Below, piece after piece: positions 21,499-33,290 of a stretch of 64,000 bases of DNA (its first letter is position 1; each line of letters begins with the position of its first letter). The notes beneath the pieces are model-generated. The model made no database searches and had not been told where the DNA came from. It was given only the letters and a program-made list of their open reading frames with translations. Both the position numbers and the translations under genes were made by a program. The stretch lies in contig PS015122.1 of the NCBI GenBank assembly GCA_048213135.1, forward strand, positions 101,093 through 165,092, read 5' to 3'. The stretch comes from Reclinomonas americana ATCC 50394. Its lineage: Eukaryota; Jakobida; Jakobea; Jakobida.

Positions 21499-23065
21499 CT
21501 AACTACCGCGGGCTAGCAGCACTGCGAGTACGGCGATGATCACCAGGCCGATCATTGCGGGGAGCAGAAAGGAACTGCTGGAGGAGCCGGCAGGTGCCGG
21601 TTTTGCAGAGGAGGAGGAGGATGATGACTGTGGAGCGGTGGCGGAGGATCGAGAGGCCGCCGAGGGCGTGGCAGACGAGGCGGAGACGGTCGAGGCTGGT
21701 GTGGCGACCGCCAGGTCGACCAGCTGGCCGTAGAGCGCAGTACCCGGGCTGCCTTCTGCGGAGTAAAGACACATGAGTTTGAGCGTCTCTCATCTCCTGC
21801 AATTCCCCCCCACTCACCATGCTCGACGAGCTGACCCGAATGTGTGCCGGTGCGTTCCGTGAGTGGGTGGTTCTCAGCAGTGGCCGCCGAAATGCCACGC
21901 AGACCCAGCAGCTGTTCTAGTCGCTCGCCCATGACCTGCAAGCGCGCCAGCGTGAGAGGCGAATCGCTCCCATAAGTCAGGAAGAGAGCGCAACATCCAT
22001 CGAGTCGTCGACAAACAGGTGATCGTTGCACGTCACTTGCGGGATGCCGGAATCGACAAACACTCGGCGCGCCAGCGGATACACGAAATCGGTGTCTGCA
22101 TGGGAGGAGGATAAGGAGACGCACAATCTACTGCCTCCTGAAGCACGCCTGACCTTCGCGTTTCCGCAAATCGACTGCCGGTCGCTCATCTTCGCCAACA
22201 CCGCCACCGGCAAGGTGCACTCGCCACTGCAGTGTGGCGCACAAGTCGTTCTTGACGCACTACACAGACGGCGCCTGAGTGCTCATGCACATGGAAGAGG
22301 GAGAGAAACAAGTGCCGACACCAACCTGCACGGCGTCGGCCACGCTCACTTTGCCGTCGACAATGCACAACGAGTTGGCACACAGCTGATATCGACACGT
22401 GCCACGTGTGGGTTGATTGCTCGCGGCGTCGAAACCCACATGGGGGAGCATGGGGTCGCTCGACAGCAACTCCACCGTGTGCTGCGTGGAGAAATCAGTC
22501 GCTTCTATCGCCATCCGTTCTTGCATGTCCACACCAACCTGCTTGGCACGACCAAGCTCGTCCACTGTCTTGCCGTCTTGCGCGACCTCGCCGTCAATCA
22601 GCGCCACCATGGCCTGAATGCCGTCGCAGTACATGCGTACCACACGCTGCGTGAAAGGAGTCAGCAATTGATCGCGCAAGTGTCGCACTGGAAGCATGTC
22701 AAACCTCCAAGTGGGCGTCGATGGCACTGCAACGTGGAAACGCGCAAGTGAGTGTGCAACAACCGCGCAAAATCTGCGGGAGAATCACGCAACGCTGCCG
22801 ACGTCGCCGACGCCAACACCGGCACCACCAGGTCGATTTCCAACCGCGACACCAGATGCTGCATCTTGGCCGTCACCGACTGCTGTGTTTTCCATGCAGC
22901 GGGTTGCAGGGCCACCGCGTTTGGGGGCGCAGCACTCTTCAGCGTTACTCTGTGAAAGGAGAACGGGGGAGAGGGCGGTGTGAGGATCATTGTCAACCAA
23001 CTTGCACTCACTGAATTGTATAAGCTTCCCTCTGCTCATGTGCAACTCACGGATTGAGTGGGCCG

Positions 23066-23126
<61 letters not shown>

Positions 23127-24230
23127 GAGGAGGAGGAGGAGGAGGAGGAGGAGGAGAGGAGGAGAGAAACAGAAGAAGAACAACAACAACACCGACAGAG
23201 AAGAGCGCGCGCGCTCTCTCTCTCTCTTCTACTCGGTCCAACTTGTCCAAGTGCAACAAGAGACATGTCTCTGTCTCAACTCTCACTCTGGCTCCCTTCC
23301 CTCAAGGGCACCGTCGCAGTGTGCTCAAGCACCACTCGGGGAATGCCGCCTTCCAACATGCGCACGTGCAACAGAAATGCACGAGTTCTCTTCTTCCTTT
23401 GCACCATCGAAGCGAGCTTCTGTACAGTGATGATGCATACTGTCTGCGATCGCTCCTATCTCCCTTCTCCAGCTTGCATACGTACATCTGGTCTCCAAAA
23501 GCGCACGGAGAGTTGCCTCACTCTCCTCTCTTGCACCCCCTCTCCCTCTTTAACATGCATCAATCCATCTTGCACATGTCGACGGAGAGCTCTCTCTCGC
23601 TTGCTCGCTCTCCTCCTCCTCCTCCTTCTCCCCTCCACCGTCCACCCAACTTGCGCGTATGCTGATGCATGTGCAACACATAGAACGGATGCTCCCGCGC
23701 GGCCGGACACTCCACTCGCACATGTCGCAGCAGCTCCGACAAGTACTGCGCATTCTCGCGAAACACATCCGTGTACGTGACCACATACACTCCCACGACC
23801 GGCACACCTCCGGGAAGCAGTCGACTCGCCTGTGCTGTGTGCGTCACGAGACAAGAAAGAGACAGTGGGAAGACACATGTATGTAAAAAGGGTACCTCGC
23901 GGACATGTTGTGCGACCCAGTGTGGTGTCAGAGTCGAGAATGAACGCTCAGCAGCACCTGCATGTGCATTCATCAATCACACGCTCTCTCTCTCTTTCTC
24001 TCACTTGTCACACTCACCTGAGGGCGGTGAGGGTGACGGAGCCACGTGGAAGCACACATGGCGATCGCCCAGTGCCTGTGAGGAGACAAGTGAGTGCGCG
24101 TGTGTGTGTGTGTCAGTCACATGTCACTCACCTGGCCAACGAGAATGCCCACGTCAAAGACGGTGCCAGCGCGACACAGGTCTTCTAGTACGGTGGACAC
24201 AAGTCGCTGATCGCCGACAAGAGTGGCCAT
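21499..24230 (-). CDS. ODR4: ODR-4 homologue, tail-anchored ER protein
   Basis: Starts MATLVGDQRLVSTVLEDL, then VGILVGQ at the place of human SGLLIGQ. Next come HVCFHVAPSPSPPS, LTPHWVAQHVREASRLLPGG and VPVVGVYVVTYTDVFRE (human WATEHACQVSRMLPGGLLVLGVFIIT). Later exons give MAIEATDFSTQ, YPLARRVFVDSGIPQV and CNDHLFVDDSMDV, matching human PYRVFVPLPGS and YKFDDES. The last exon is a Ser/Ala-rich spacer and a single C-terminal membrane helix (LLPAMIGLVIIAVLAVLLAR), as in ODR4. One intron uses donor GTTGCG (21994). In animals ODR4 anchors the UFM1 protease UFSP2 at the ER and was found in chemoreceptor trafficking; the same role here is by homology. Boundaries of the middle exons (22.2-23.7 kb) are approximate. 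Confidence 0.85.
23070..23160. repeat. (GA)n passing into (GGA)n inside an ODR4 intron
   Basis: GA dinucleotides from about 23070 to 23122 are followed by GGA triplets to about 23160. The glutamate/arginine-rich plus-strand frames here are artefacts. Confidence 0.85.
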
Positions 24231-24552
24231 TGCGTGTGTGTGTGAAAGAGGCAGAAGACAGCTACTGTAGACCGCGTTCGGGTTCGTTATGTAGACGACT
24301 CTTTGCTGCTTGGGCTCGACAACAACAGCGACTTTGGCAATTCCAAACAGCAGCAGAGGTGTAGAATGATCACCATCTTGAGTAAGCGCCAGAAACAGAG
24401 ACATTCCAGACGCTTTACGAGAGAAAATCGAAAAGTCATGTCAAGACTGGTGTTTGCGCTGATGCTTTGTTGTTGGCATCCTGCGAGCATCTGGAAACAA
24501 GCACATACAGTCTACAGCAACATGTATTCCGTCTTCTTCTTCTTCTGGAGCC
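24231..24552. other. Intergenic region carrying a dispersed element
   Basis: Between the ODR4 start and the stop of the phosphatase-YdcF gene on the same strand. Positions about 24,320-24,440 match 60,055-60,170 at roughly two thirds identity (shared blocks tccaaacagca, tgatcaycatcttg, ccagraac, tacgag). Confidence 0.5.
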
Positions 24553-26407
24553 TCACTGTTGCGGGTACCGATCGCGCCAGTACGTGATGCCGTCGGAACT
24601 AATGTACGTCATGAGCGTGGCTTCGTAGGCGACGGCCTCTTGCGGTGTGCGCCCGCACTGCTCCTTGAAGACGCGCGGATTGCCTACCGTGCATCCGGCG
24701 ACCGTCAGCGATTCGAGGGCCAGTGGTGCGAGAATCTGTGCACGTAACGTGAGAGGCAGCTAGCGCACTCCGTTTTTGGTGACACCATCGACACGCACCT
24801 TCTCAAACAAGTGACGCGATCGTGGCACGTGGTGGTGGCTGGTGGCCACCAGTACGTGTCGCAGGTTCTTCCAGCCGCGCGACTGTGCCATGTACCGCAC
24901 GCAGCCTGCGTTGCCATATGTGTCGGGTGAACGGTCCTCGGCAATCACGTGCCCATCCTGTGCGTGCCGCAGTGAGCTCAGAAGCTGCAGAAGCCAGTGC
25001 TCTCATCAGTGGCGCAACTCTCGGCGCATGCAGCTGCTCGTGCGCGTACTCGCACATCATCTCGGCCTCGGTGCGTGGTAAGTTCTGCGCTCCCTTGGTG
25101 AGAAAGAATCATGAACGAGGAAGTGCGTCAGAGTCACCAACCCGCGGATTGCCGCCCGACATGATCAGCACGGCACCGTTCTGTCCGTAAATGTACCTCG
25201 CCGATCGCCACGCCGACACGCCGAGACGCACGCGGCACTCCAACGCTTGCGCCATGTGGCAGTCGTGCCCCTCGCCCAACAACGCCTGTCCGAGCACGAC
25301 CACCGCCATTGTCGGACCTTCGTCTGCCTCCCCAAAGTCAGCGCGGAGAAACAGGAAACAGAGTGCCTCCCTTGCCAGCACACACACACCATCAGAGCTC
25401 GGCATCGGCGGCGGCACCGAAAAGTCCCACTCCACGCGCTCCGTGTTGCCATTCTCCACGCGATGACCGAGCAGCGTCTGCAACACATACGAATGCGTGA
25501 CCACGAGTATCACTCGCTCCGGACGGCGACTCAACCAGGTGCGGAAGCCCTGTGCCACGCGCATGAGGAACACTTCGTCGGGCTCCATGTCGCACCGCAG
25601 CGAGCGATCCACGGGCGTGCCGTCGTCGAACCACCTGAGACGCAAAAAATCAGTCAACAATCGAGCAGAGAAGGCGAGGAGAGGCCGCCGCACCATTCGT
25701 CGGCCCACGTCTCCATCTCGTCAAAGCTAAAGTGTGGGAACTGCACGGGAGAGGGTGGTTGATACGCATGTTGACAGGAGTGAGGCGAGCTTCGGCGCAC
25801 TGACCTGTTCTTTGAGCACCGACAAGGGCGTGCCGAAATCGTGCGAGGAGCAGCGTCGCTCGGCCGCCAGTGGACACACCACCACGGGAATGCCCGAGTC
25901 GGGGTTGTACACACTCTGTGGAGCGTGCGTGGTCTCAGTCGGTGAGAGAGAGAGAGAGACAAGAGAGGCGAGTCGCGAGTACCTCGGTAGTGGTCTGCAG
26001 ACACCGCGTAAACGGTGACGTGACAATGAGCTGCGGCGGCTCGGCACACGTCGCCACCTCTGTCTCGTACCACTCACGGATCTTGGTTGCTTGCTGAGAA
26101 AAGGTGAGGAAGAGAGAGAGAATGTGAGAGTGTGGATCACTTCACCTCCTTCCCGAGGTGATCGAGCCCAGCGTCTGGCATAATGACAAAGTCCTTGCCA
26201 GTGCGACCAGGCAACTCGGCAGCGATCGCCTGATCACACACATTGTAAGTTGCATGCACGCACACGTGGACACGCACATGCACATGCATATGCATTCAAT
26301 CGACTCACTCGCGACAGTTGATTGTACACCGACTGGCAGTGGCGCACAAAGTAGATGGTCTTGCGATGACTGGCATCGCTGCTCCCACTGCCACTTGCCT
26401 CGCTCAT
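24553..26407 (-). CDS. Histidine phosphatase fused to a YdcF-like (DUF218) domain
   Basis: Residues 1-280: histidine phosphatase with KTIYFVRHCQSVYNQ (RHG motif with Gly to Cys), DAGLDHLGKEQATKIREW, LIVTSPFTRCLQTTTE, FDEMETWADEW and VILVVTHSYVLQTLLGH (second His). The frame then continues in phase through an intron into a YdcF/DUF218 domain: TMAVVVLGQALL, MAQALECRVRLGVSAW, GAVLIMSGGNPR, then RTEAEMMCEYA, DRSPDTYGNAGCVRYM and HVLVATSHHHVPRSRHLF, all characteristic blocks of that family. The C-terminus ends GITYWRDRYPQQ. One intron (donor 25018) begins GTTGCG, and excising it restores the YdcF motif order. In bacteria DUF218 proteins are linked to envelope polysaccharide metabolism. The joint function is unknown; a two-step phospho-sugar or nucleotide reaction is speculation. 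Confidence 0.85.
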
Positions 26408-27077
26408 CTCGCGCGCTTTTGTGATTGGTGTATTTTCGGCTCGATATCCGAACACGACGATGCACGTGTGAAGCACGCAGACTGGCGTGCCCCACTATCG
26501 CCCTGATCATGAGTGTTATATATTCTTGCACTCTTGTGTTCACCGTGACAGTTGGCGACAAGTGCAAGTTGCACATTGAAATGTGGCACGCGTCTGTCGT
26601 CATGGTTGTACAAGGAGATTGGTTGTCGATTATTTGGCGCGCGCGCGCGCGCGCTCCTGATCTGCTGTGTGGGTGCGTGGCATGCACACCAGAAGGAGAG
26701 GGGGTGCCACGGGAGAGGCACAGCATCGANNNNNNNNNNNNNNNNNNNNTGTGTGTGTATGTGTGTATGTGTGCAAGCAGCTGCGTGTCTCAAGTACGGA
26801 TCCGCTTACTCCACTCTCTTACACCTCTCGCGAAAACGATAAAAACCGATCTGGGACGACCGTCCGTTGTCGCTTTCGGCTGCCACTGTCCGGAGTGCGC
26901 CGACCGATCGGATGCACGATGGAATCGCGAGTTGCATATTTCTCCGCTGCCAAGGTGCAATGCCCCCTCCGTTGCAAGTCACAAAGGGAATCCTCACTGG
27001 TGTCTCACTCTCCTTCTGTCTGTTTGTGCGTCTGCATTTGTGTGTCCGTGTTTTGTTGTTTGCACATGTCTTGGCAG
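26408..27077. promoter_or_regulatory. Divergent intergenic region with 20-N gap
   Basis: Between the phosphatase-YdcF start (minus) and COMMD10 (plus). Contains a (GC)n run at 26,638-26,652, a 20-N gap (26,730-26,749) and a GT-rich stretch. No gene is recognised; a promoter role is inferred from orientation. Confidence 0.4.
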
Positions 27078-28467
27078 ATGACCAGCACCAACGCGTCCTT
27101 TGTGCAGACCAAGCGGTGAGCTCCTTTCTTCCTTCTCTTCCTCGTCACTAGTTAACCTCACACACTGTGTGGTTGGGGGGAACAACAGATTCGTCGATGC
27201 AGTGCGTCTGTTGAACGAGTTGGAGACTGACGCGACGATTTTGGCGGGCGTCATTACGCACCTGTGCGGAAGCATTCACCTGTCTCTCGGTGCCGTGACC
27301 AAGGACGATGACAGGTGCACACACTCACTCACTCTCACACACACTTGCACACACACACTCTCTCACTCTCACTCACTTGCACACTCTCACTCTCCCTCAC
27401 ACCCTTCCCTCTCTCTCCATGCACACCCTTCCCTCCCTCCCNNNNNNNNNNNNNNNNNNNNNNNNNNNNNNNNNNNNNNNNNNNNNNNNNNNNNNNNNNN
27501 NNNNNNNNNNNNNNNNNNNNNNNNNNNNNNNNNNNNNNNNNNNNNNNNNNNNNNNNNNNNNNNNNNNNNNNNNNNNNNNNNNNNNNNNNNNNNNNNNNNN
27601 NNNNNNNNNNNNNNNNNNNNNNNNNNNNNNNNNNNNNNNNNNNNNNNNNNNNNNNNNNNNNNNNNNNNNNNNNNNNNNNNNNNNNNNNNNNNNNNNNNNN
27701 NNNNNNNNNNNNNNNNNNNNNNNNNNNNNNNNNNNNNNNNNNNNNNNNNNNNNNNNNNNNNNNNNNNNNNNNNNNNNNNNNNNNNNNNNNNNNNNNNNNN
27801 NNNNNNNNNNNNNNNNNNNNNNNNNNNNNNNNNNNNNNNNNNNNNNNNNNNNNNNNNNNNNNNNNNNNNNNNNNNNNNNNNNNNNNNNNNNNNNNNNNNN
27901 NNNNNNNNNNNNNNNNNNNNNNNNNNNNNNNNNNNNNNNNNNNNNNNNNNNNNNNNNNNNNNNNNNNNNNNNNNNNNNNNNNNCTCTCTCTCTCACCTCA
28001 CTCTGCATTCCTCTTGCAGGCTTCGCGCTGCACTGGATGTCTCCGAAGACGACGGCGACACGATCCTCGACACATGCCGCTACATTATCGAGGAGGCCGC
28101 GTATCATGCCATGCGACCGGCGGTGTTGAGCGAGAAGCTGGCGGCCGCCGGACTCAACCAGGACAAGGCCGAGCTGTTTGGTGGGGTGTGGGAGCGCGAG
28201 GGAAGGGATGTGCTGGCGGCGTTGCGGTCACGGGGTGTGGGATCGTTCCCGCGTCTCGTGTCGTCGTCGTGGTCGTTGACGGTGCATTTGGCGTCGGATG
28301 GTGTGTCCAAGGTCAAGGATCCGCGCGTGTTCTTGGCGCTGGAGACCACCACACAGCAGGAGCGTGGCAGCGAGAGGAGAATCGATACCGAGTTCACAAG
28401 GGATGGGCTGGCGGATCTGTTTGCGAAGCTGGAGAGAGTGCAGTCGCAGCTCGACTCGTTGATGTGA
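27078..28467 (+). CDS. COMMD10: COMM domain-containing protein 10
   Basis: Exon 1 (27078-27116) encodes MTSTNASFVQTKR. Exon 2 continues FVDAVRLLNELETDAT, matching the human start MKKAVSLINAIDTG. Exon 3 follows a 542-N gap and runs to the stop: LDVSEDDGDTILDTCRYI, then EEAAYHAMRPAVLSEKL, LNQDKAELFGGVWEREGRD and the COMM domain (SSSWSLTVHLAS, KVKDPRVFLALE, FTRDGLADLFAKLE). It ends RVQSQLDSLM, close to the human IQAQLDSLT. Phases match across both introns, so the gap lies wholly inside intron 2. COMMD proteins form the Commander complex that works with retromer/retriever in endosomal recycling. Confidence 0.92.
27442..27983. other. Assembly gap (542 N) in COMMD10 intron 2
   Basis: Flanked by (CA)n/(CTCC)n on the left and (CT)n on the right. 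Coding phase is preserved across it, so no exon need be missing. Confidence 0.95.
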
Positions 28468-28941
28468 TGATGTGCNNNNNNNNNNNNNNNNNNNNNNNNN
28501 NNNNNNNNNNNNNNNNNNNNNNNNNNNNNNNNNNNNNNNNNNNNNNNNNNNNNNNNNNNNNNNNNNNNNNNNNNNNNNNNNNNNNNNNNNNNNNNNNNNN
28601 NNNNNNNNNNNNNNNNNNNNNNNNNNNNNNNNNNNNNNNNNNNNNNNNNNNNNNNNNNNNNNNNNNNNNNNNNNNNNNNNNNNNNNNNNNNNNNNNNNNN
28701 NNNNNNNNNNNNNNNNNNNNNNNNNNNNNNNNNNNNNNNNNNNNNNNNNNNNNNNNNNNNNNNNNNNNNNNNNNNNNNNNNNNNNNNNNNNNNNNNNNNN
28801 NNNNNNNNNNNNNNNNNNNNNNNNNNNNNNNNNNNNNNNNNNNNNNNNNNNNNNNNNNNNNNNNNNNNNNNNNNNNNNNNNNNNNNNNNNNNNNNNGCGA
28901 GGAGATGACCGACGACAATGTGTGTAAGTGAAGCACGGATT
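28468..28941. other. Convergent intergenic region, mostly gap (28476-28896)
   Basis: Only about 50 known bases outside the 421-N gap. Nothing can be said of its content. Confidence 0.9.
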
Positions 28942-29350
28942 TCATGGTGTCTTTAATCTCGGCTCTGCCTGGTCGTCATCCGCGCCTTCATCATCGTCAT
29001 CATCGTCATCATGGTGTTCTTCGTCGCCCGTCTCCTCGACACGTTTCGTGACGTAGCTCCACAGCTCGGCAAACTCCGCAGGCGGCATGATCTGCGTCAG
29101 CGCTCTCCTCACGTCCTTGGCCCGCATCTGTCGCGTATCCTCATCCACCTCCACCTCGGCCTCCTCGGCATCGCCATCTGCGGGGGTGGAAGAAGCGGAG
29201 GACGGACCGCCCACGGCCCGACTGGCCACCTGCTGCAGCAGACCAAACAAGACGGCGTGGCATGCCGTAATCGCCTTTTCAGAGATCTTCAGCTCACCAC
29301 CGGTCTGCTTGTGCAGCGCCTCGTACAGGATGGCACGGAGATCCAGCGGC

Positions 29351-29385
<35 letters not shown>

Positions 29386-29966
29386 GTCGGCATCGGCTTC
29401 TTCTTCTTCTTCATCGTCGTCGTCGTCATCGTCGTCATCCTCCTCCGGTTCCGCCACATAGTCACCGTCTTCCTCGTCTTCATCCTCGTCTGCGTCGTCC
29501 TCATGATTGTCATACACCTGTCGTTCCACGGCGGAGAAAATCGACTGGAACGGCATCTGCAGAGGCATCGGCGGAGGAGGAGGAGGCGGCGGCGGTGGCG
29601 GCAGAGGCGGAAACGACAGAGGAACACTCTCCCTGCGTGCTCTCTTACGCGTCGGCGACCCGCGCGCACGCTCCTCCTCCAGTTCCCGCACCAGTCGCGC
29701 ATTCTCCTTGTGCAAGTGATCACGCCTGCACACACCTCATCAGCAACAGGCAAAATCCAGAGAAGGAGTGGAGACAGCAACTCTTGTGCCACTCTGCTCA
29801 GCTCCACCTCCAGCTGCCGAATGCGCGTCTGTGAGGTCACCGACAACTGCTCATACTGTGCATGCACGCCCAGTGAGCCAGAAAAACACAAAAAAAAAGA
29901 GAGAAAGAGAGGCGCAACATGAAAACGCAGAGCGCGGATCTCTTCCTCGAGCGCAAGGCGACTCAT
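28942..29966 (-). CDS. Acidic histone-fold (H2B-like) protein with N-terminal coiled coil
   Basis: Exon 1 encodes MSRLALEEEIRALRFH (donor GTTGCG at 29918). Exon 2 gives YEQLSVTSQTRIRQLEVELS and exon 3 RRDHLHKENARLVRELEEER: a short coiled coil, then a basic patch (SPTRKRARRESV). Poly-Pro and two long Asp/Glu tracts follow. The C-terminal part contains ILYEALHKQTGG, LKISEKAITACHAVLFGLL and RAKDVRRALTQIMPPAEF, in the order and spacing of H2B alpha1, alpha2 (ISSKAMSIMNSF) and TSREIQTAVRLLLPGELA, with an acidic insert of about 25 residues in loop 2. It ends in another Asp-rich tail. A histone-fold subunit or histone-binding chaperone is suggested; it is far too divergent to be canonical H2B. Only 92 bp separate it from the SPP start. 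Confidence 0.65.
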
Positions 29967-30058
29967 GAATCACAAACAAAGAGCGAGAAGTCGGAAAGCG
30001 TGACAATGGCGCTCGCGGTTGATTGCACTGTCCGCCACTGTCCCCTCAAGTTTGCACC
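29967..30058. promoter_or_regulatory. Compact bidirectional start region
   Basis: Only 92 bp lie between the start codons of the histone-fold gene (minus) and signal peptide peptidase (plus). Both transcripts must start here or inside each other. No TATA box is seen. Confidence 0.5.
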
Positions 30059-30351
30059 ATGGCCGACGCCATTCTCAGTTGCGTTCTCTCATGCACACAC
30101 TGCTGCACATAGACAGGCACCGCGTGGCAGTGAAAACGCATTCGATTTCGTGTTGAATGTGTTGTGCATGTTGGGTCATGTCCACACACTTGTCTCTCTC
30201 TCACTCACTTGCTTGTGCATTGTGTGCGTGTGTGCAGTCACGTATGGCGCATTGTCGCTGATGGCCGTGACCATTGTGGTCATTGGATGCCGGAACTTGC
30301 AGAAGCAGGTGGTGAGTTGCACACTGTTGATTGTCTCTCTTCCTGTCTCTC

Positions 30352-30392
<41 letters not shown>

Positions 30393-33076
30393 GAGAGTGA
30401 GAGAAGAGAGAGAGTGTGAGAGAGAGAGAGCAGGAGAAGAACGAGAGCGGAAAGCGAGTGAGTTGGTGACTTTGGTCAGTTTGGGCATTGACTTCAACTG
30501 GCCTCCGCCCGTGCGTGTTGTCGCACGAGTGAGACAGTGATGCACTTAGAAAAAGCAGCATTCAGAGCGCACACGACGAGTGTGATTGCAGTTGTCACAA
30601 TTGAACACGTGTTACAGGTCGAAAAAGTCGACTCGTCACAAGCATGGCAGTTCCCGTTTGTGGGCGCAGCGGTGCTTCTCGGTCTGTTCCTGCTGTTCCG
30701 GTACTTGCCGCGTGAGTATGTGAATCTGGTGCTGGGCACGTTATTCTGTGTGCTGGGCATTCCCTCGTTGGCGGCGGCCTTGACGCCGCTCGTCGCCAAG
30801 CTCGGTCTGCCGGATAAGTCGGAGCGCGAGTTTGCGTTGTTGGGTGAGTGGGGGATGAGGGGGAAAGGGGGATAAAGGAGAAGGGGACAGGGAGGAGGAG
30901 AAGGGAAAGGGGGAGAGTTCCTTCTGTGTGTTGTTGTGGAGAGTCGAGAAGAGGTATTCACAACGACCTCTGTCAGCGCTGTTGTGAGCAGCGAGAGAGT
31001 GATGATTGCAGGGAGGAGGTTGAAGTGGTGCAAGTGCGATTCCAAGTGTCAGTGATGAGAGTAAGAGTGGCAAGATAGGTGATCTTTCAAGTTCATCACT
31101 CACGATGACACTGCGCCATCATGTGCGCTTTTGCTTGTGTGAGTGACATTCTAACTGTGTAAACCTGTCAGTGATGAGGGAAGAGTGACAGAGCGACGAT
31201 TACCTTTCTACTCGACGACACTGCACCATCGAGTGTGTTCTTGCGAGATTTTGAATGCGTGAACCTGTCAGTGATGAAGGGAAGAGTGAGAGGCAAGATA
31301 ATCTTTCAACTCGACGACACTGCACCATCGAGTGTGTTCTACATGTGTGAACCTGTCAGTGTTGAGAACAAAGAGTGAGCGGGCGACGACAGTTGTTCAA
31401 CTCGAGAATACTGCACCCTTCAGTGTGTTCTTGTTTGTGCAACACGAGTGTGGTGTGAACCTGTCAGTGATGAGAGGGAAGAGCGAGAGGCGACAACAGT
31501 CTTACAACTCTATGAGATTCTGGACGTGTGTGCTTGTCGACGAGTGAGAATTGTCATGTACCTCTCTTCATGATGAGCACCTGGAGGGATTCATATGCAA
31601 GTTGCCTTTCGGTGTGAGCAACATCCTCATCTTTCCTCTCACTTCCACCAGGTGTCGAGTTCGACCTGTCTGCCGCCGGCATTGTCAGCTTGCTGTTGGC
31701 CTGCGCCGTCTCCATCACCTACATGGTCACGAAGAACTGGCTGGCCAACAACATTTTTGGCTTTGGCGTCTCTGGTATGAACAGCCACCTCTCCTCCTCT
31801 CCTCCTCTTCTCCTCTTCTTCTCCTCCTCTTCTCCTCATTCCCGCCCACCTCACAGTCGTGTACATTGGCGTCATCTCGCTCGAGTCGTTCAAGGTCTCG
31901 ATCATCCTTCTCAGCGGCCTCTTCATCTACGACATTGTGATGGTGTTCGGCACGCCACTGATGGTCACCGTCGCCAAGAACTTTGACGCGCCGATCAAGC
32001 TGCTCTTCCCGCGCAACGTGCTGGCACCCATCTCCGAATGGCAGTTCTCCATGCTGGGCCTGGGCGACATTGTCATTCCCGGCCTGTTCATTGCACAGAT
32101 GCGCAGACTCGACGACCACCTGCGCACGGCCAATCCCAAGCGTGGCAACACGTACTACAATGCCACGCTCGGCGGCTACATTTTCGGATTGTTCCTGACC
32201 ATGCTGGTGATGCATGTGTTCCAGAAGCCGCAGGTGGGTGGAGTGGCAAGGGAGGGCAAGGAGAAGTGGCATCTTTCTGTCGCGTGGGGGTGATCGAGTC
32301 AGCACACACAAGTCAGCATTCTCTTGTTCTCGTCTCGATTGTTCATCTCTGCACGCCTCATCGTCCAAGCTTATTCATCTCTGTCCTCACGCGCTCATTC
32401 AGAGTCTGCTTGTGGAGCGGGCGTCTCTTTCAGTCTTTCCCTCCAGCACGTCTCATTGTCAACAGTGTCTGTCTACGCGCACACGTTTCCGTCGTGCATC
32501 TCGCTGGTATCTCTCTCTCTCTCTCTCTCAGTGTGCGTTCACTGTCCCTCTCCCGTTTGCCTTCTCTCTTTGTCTCGCCCTGTGCTTTCACCGTTTCCTT
32601 CGTTCGCATGTCTCTTCATCCAGGCAGATTCATTCCTGTACGCGTGCATTCGTTGCCCCGTCCTGCATCTCACCGTGTCTCTCGCCCGCATTTCTCAGCC
32701 TGTGCATTCACCGTGTCTCTCGCCTCAGCCAGCAGGCTCATTCACTCACTGTCTCTTTCTGATGCGGGCGTCTTTGCCTGCGTTCACTTTGTCCGTCTCC
32801 TCATTCGGGCGCTCTTTCCCCTGCTTTCATCTCACCTCCCTCCCTCTCCCCCCTTTCCCTTCCCCACAGCCTGCGCTTCTGTACCTCGTCCCCTGCATCA
32901 TCATCTTCTCCCTCGGCAACGCCATTGTGCGCGGCGAGCTGAAGATGCTGTGGGGCTACGTGGAGACATCGACCGAGGTGATTGACGACACCAAGAAGGA
33001 CGAGAAGAAGGCCGAGGCCGTGGAGGGCGCCACTGCCGCCGCCGCCGTCGCCGCCGAGTCGAAGAAGGATAAGTGA
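30059..33076 (+). CDS. HM13: Signal peptide peptidase (presenilin-type intramembrane aspartyl protease)
   Basis: Exon 1 is tiny (30059-30077, donor GTTGCG); spliced, the start reads MADAILITYGALSLMAVTIV, fitting the SPP pattern AYGSLLLMALLP. Following exons give FPFVGAAVLLGLFLLFRYL, YVNLVLGTLFCVLGIP and GVEFDLSAAGIVSLLLA. The catalytic segments are SGLFIYDIVMVFGT (YD), FSMLGLGDIVIPGLF (GLGD) and PALLYLVPC (PAL motif). All three signatures are intact, so an active protease cleaving signal-peptide remnants in the ER membrane is expected. About nine membrane helices are predicted. The protein ends ESKKDK, a dilysine (KKxx) ER-retrieval signal. The intron at 30.85-31.65 kb contains a minisatellite. 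HM13 is the human symbol. Confidence 0.93.
31045..31550. repeat. Five-copy minisatellite, units about 90-125 bp, in an SPP intron
   Basis: Units start at tgtcagtgatgag near 31047, 31169, 31267, 31355 and 31463. Each contains gggaagagtgag-like sequence, then actcgacgacactgcaccat, then cgagtgtgttct, and ends gtgtgaacc. Copies are diverged but clear. They lie in the intron before the exon starting GVEFDLSAAG. Confidence 0.85.
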
Positions 33077-33290
33077 TGAGGGAGGAAGCGTAAACAGTGA
33101 GAGGTGGTATAGCGCACAATGAAGAAGAAAAAAGTAACCCAAACGTCAACGAATGGAGCGCAGATAACTAATGTACGTTGGTTCTCGTGGCGGCGTACAC
33201 GCACACGGGTGAAAAATGGGGGGGAAAGGTGGGGGGGATCAGATTAGCAGTTAAAGAAACACAGACACACACAAGAAAACAAATGTGTGC

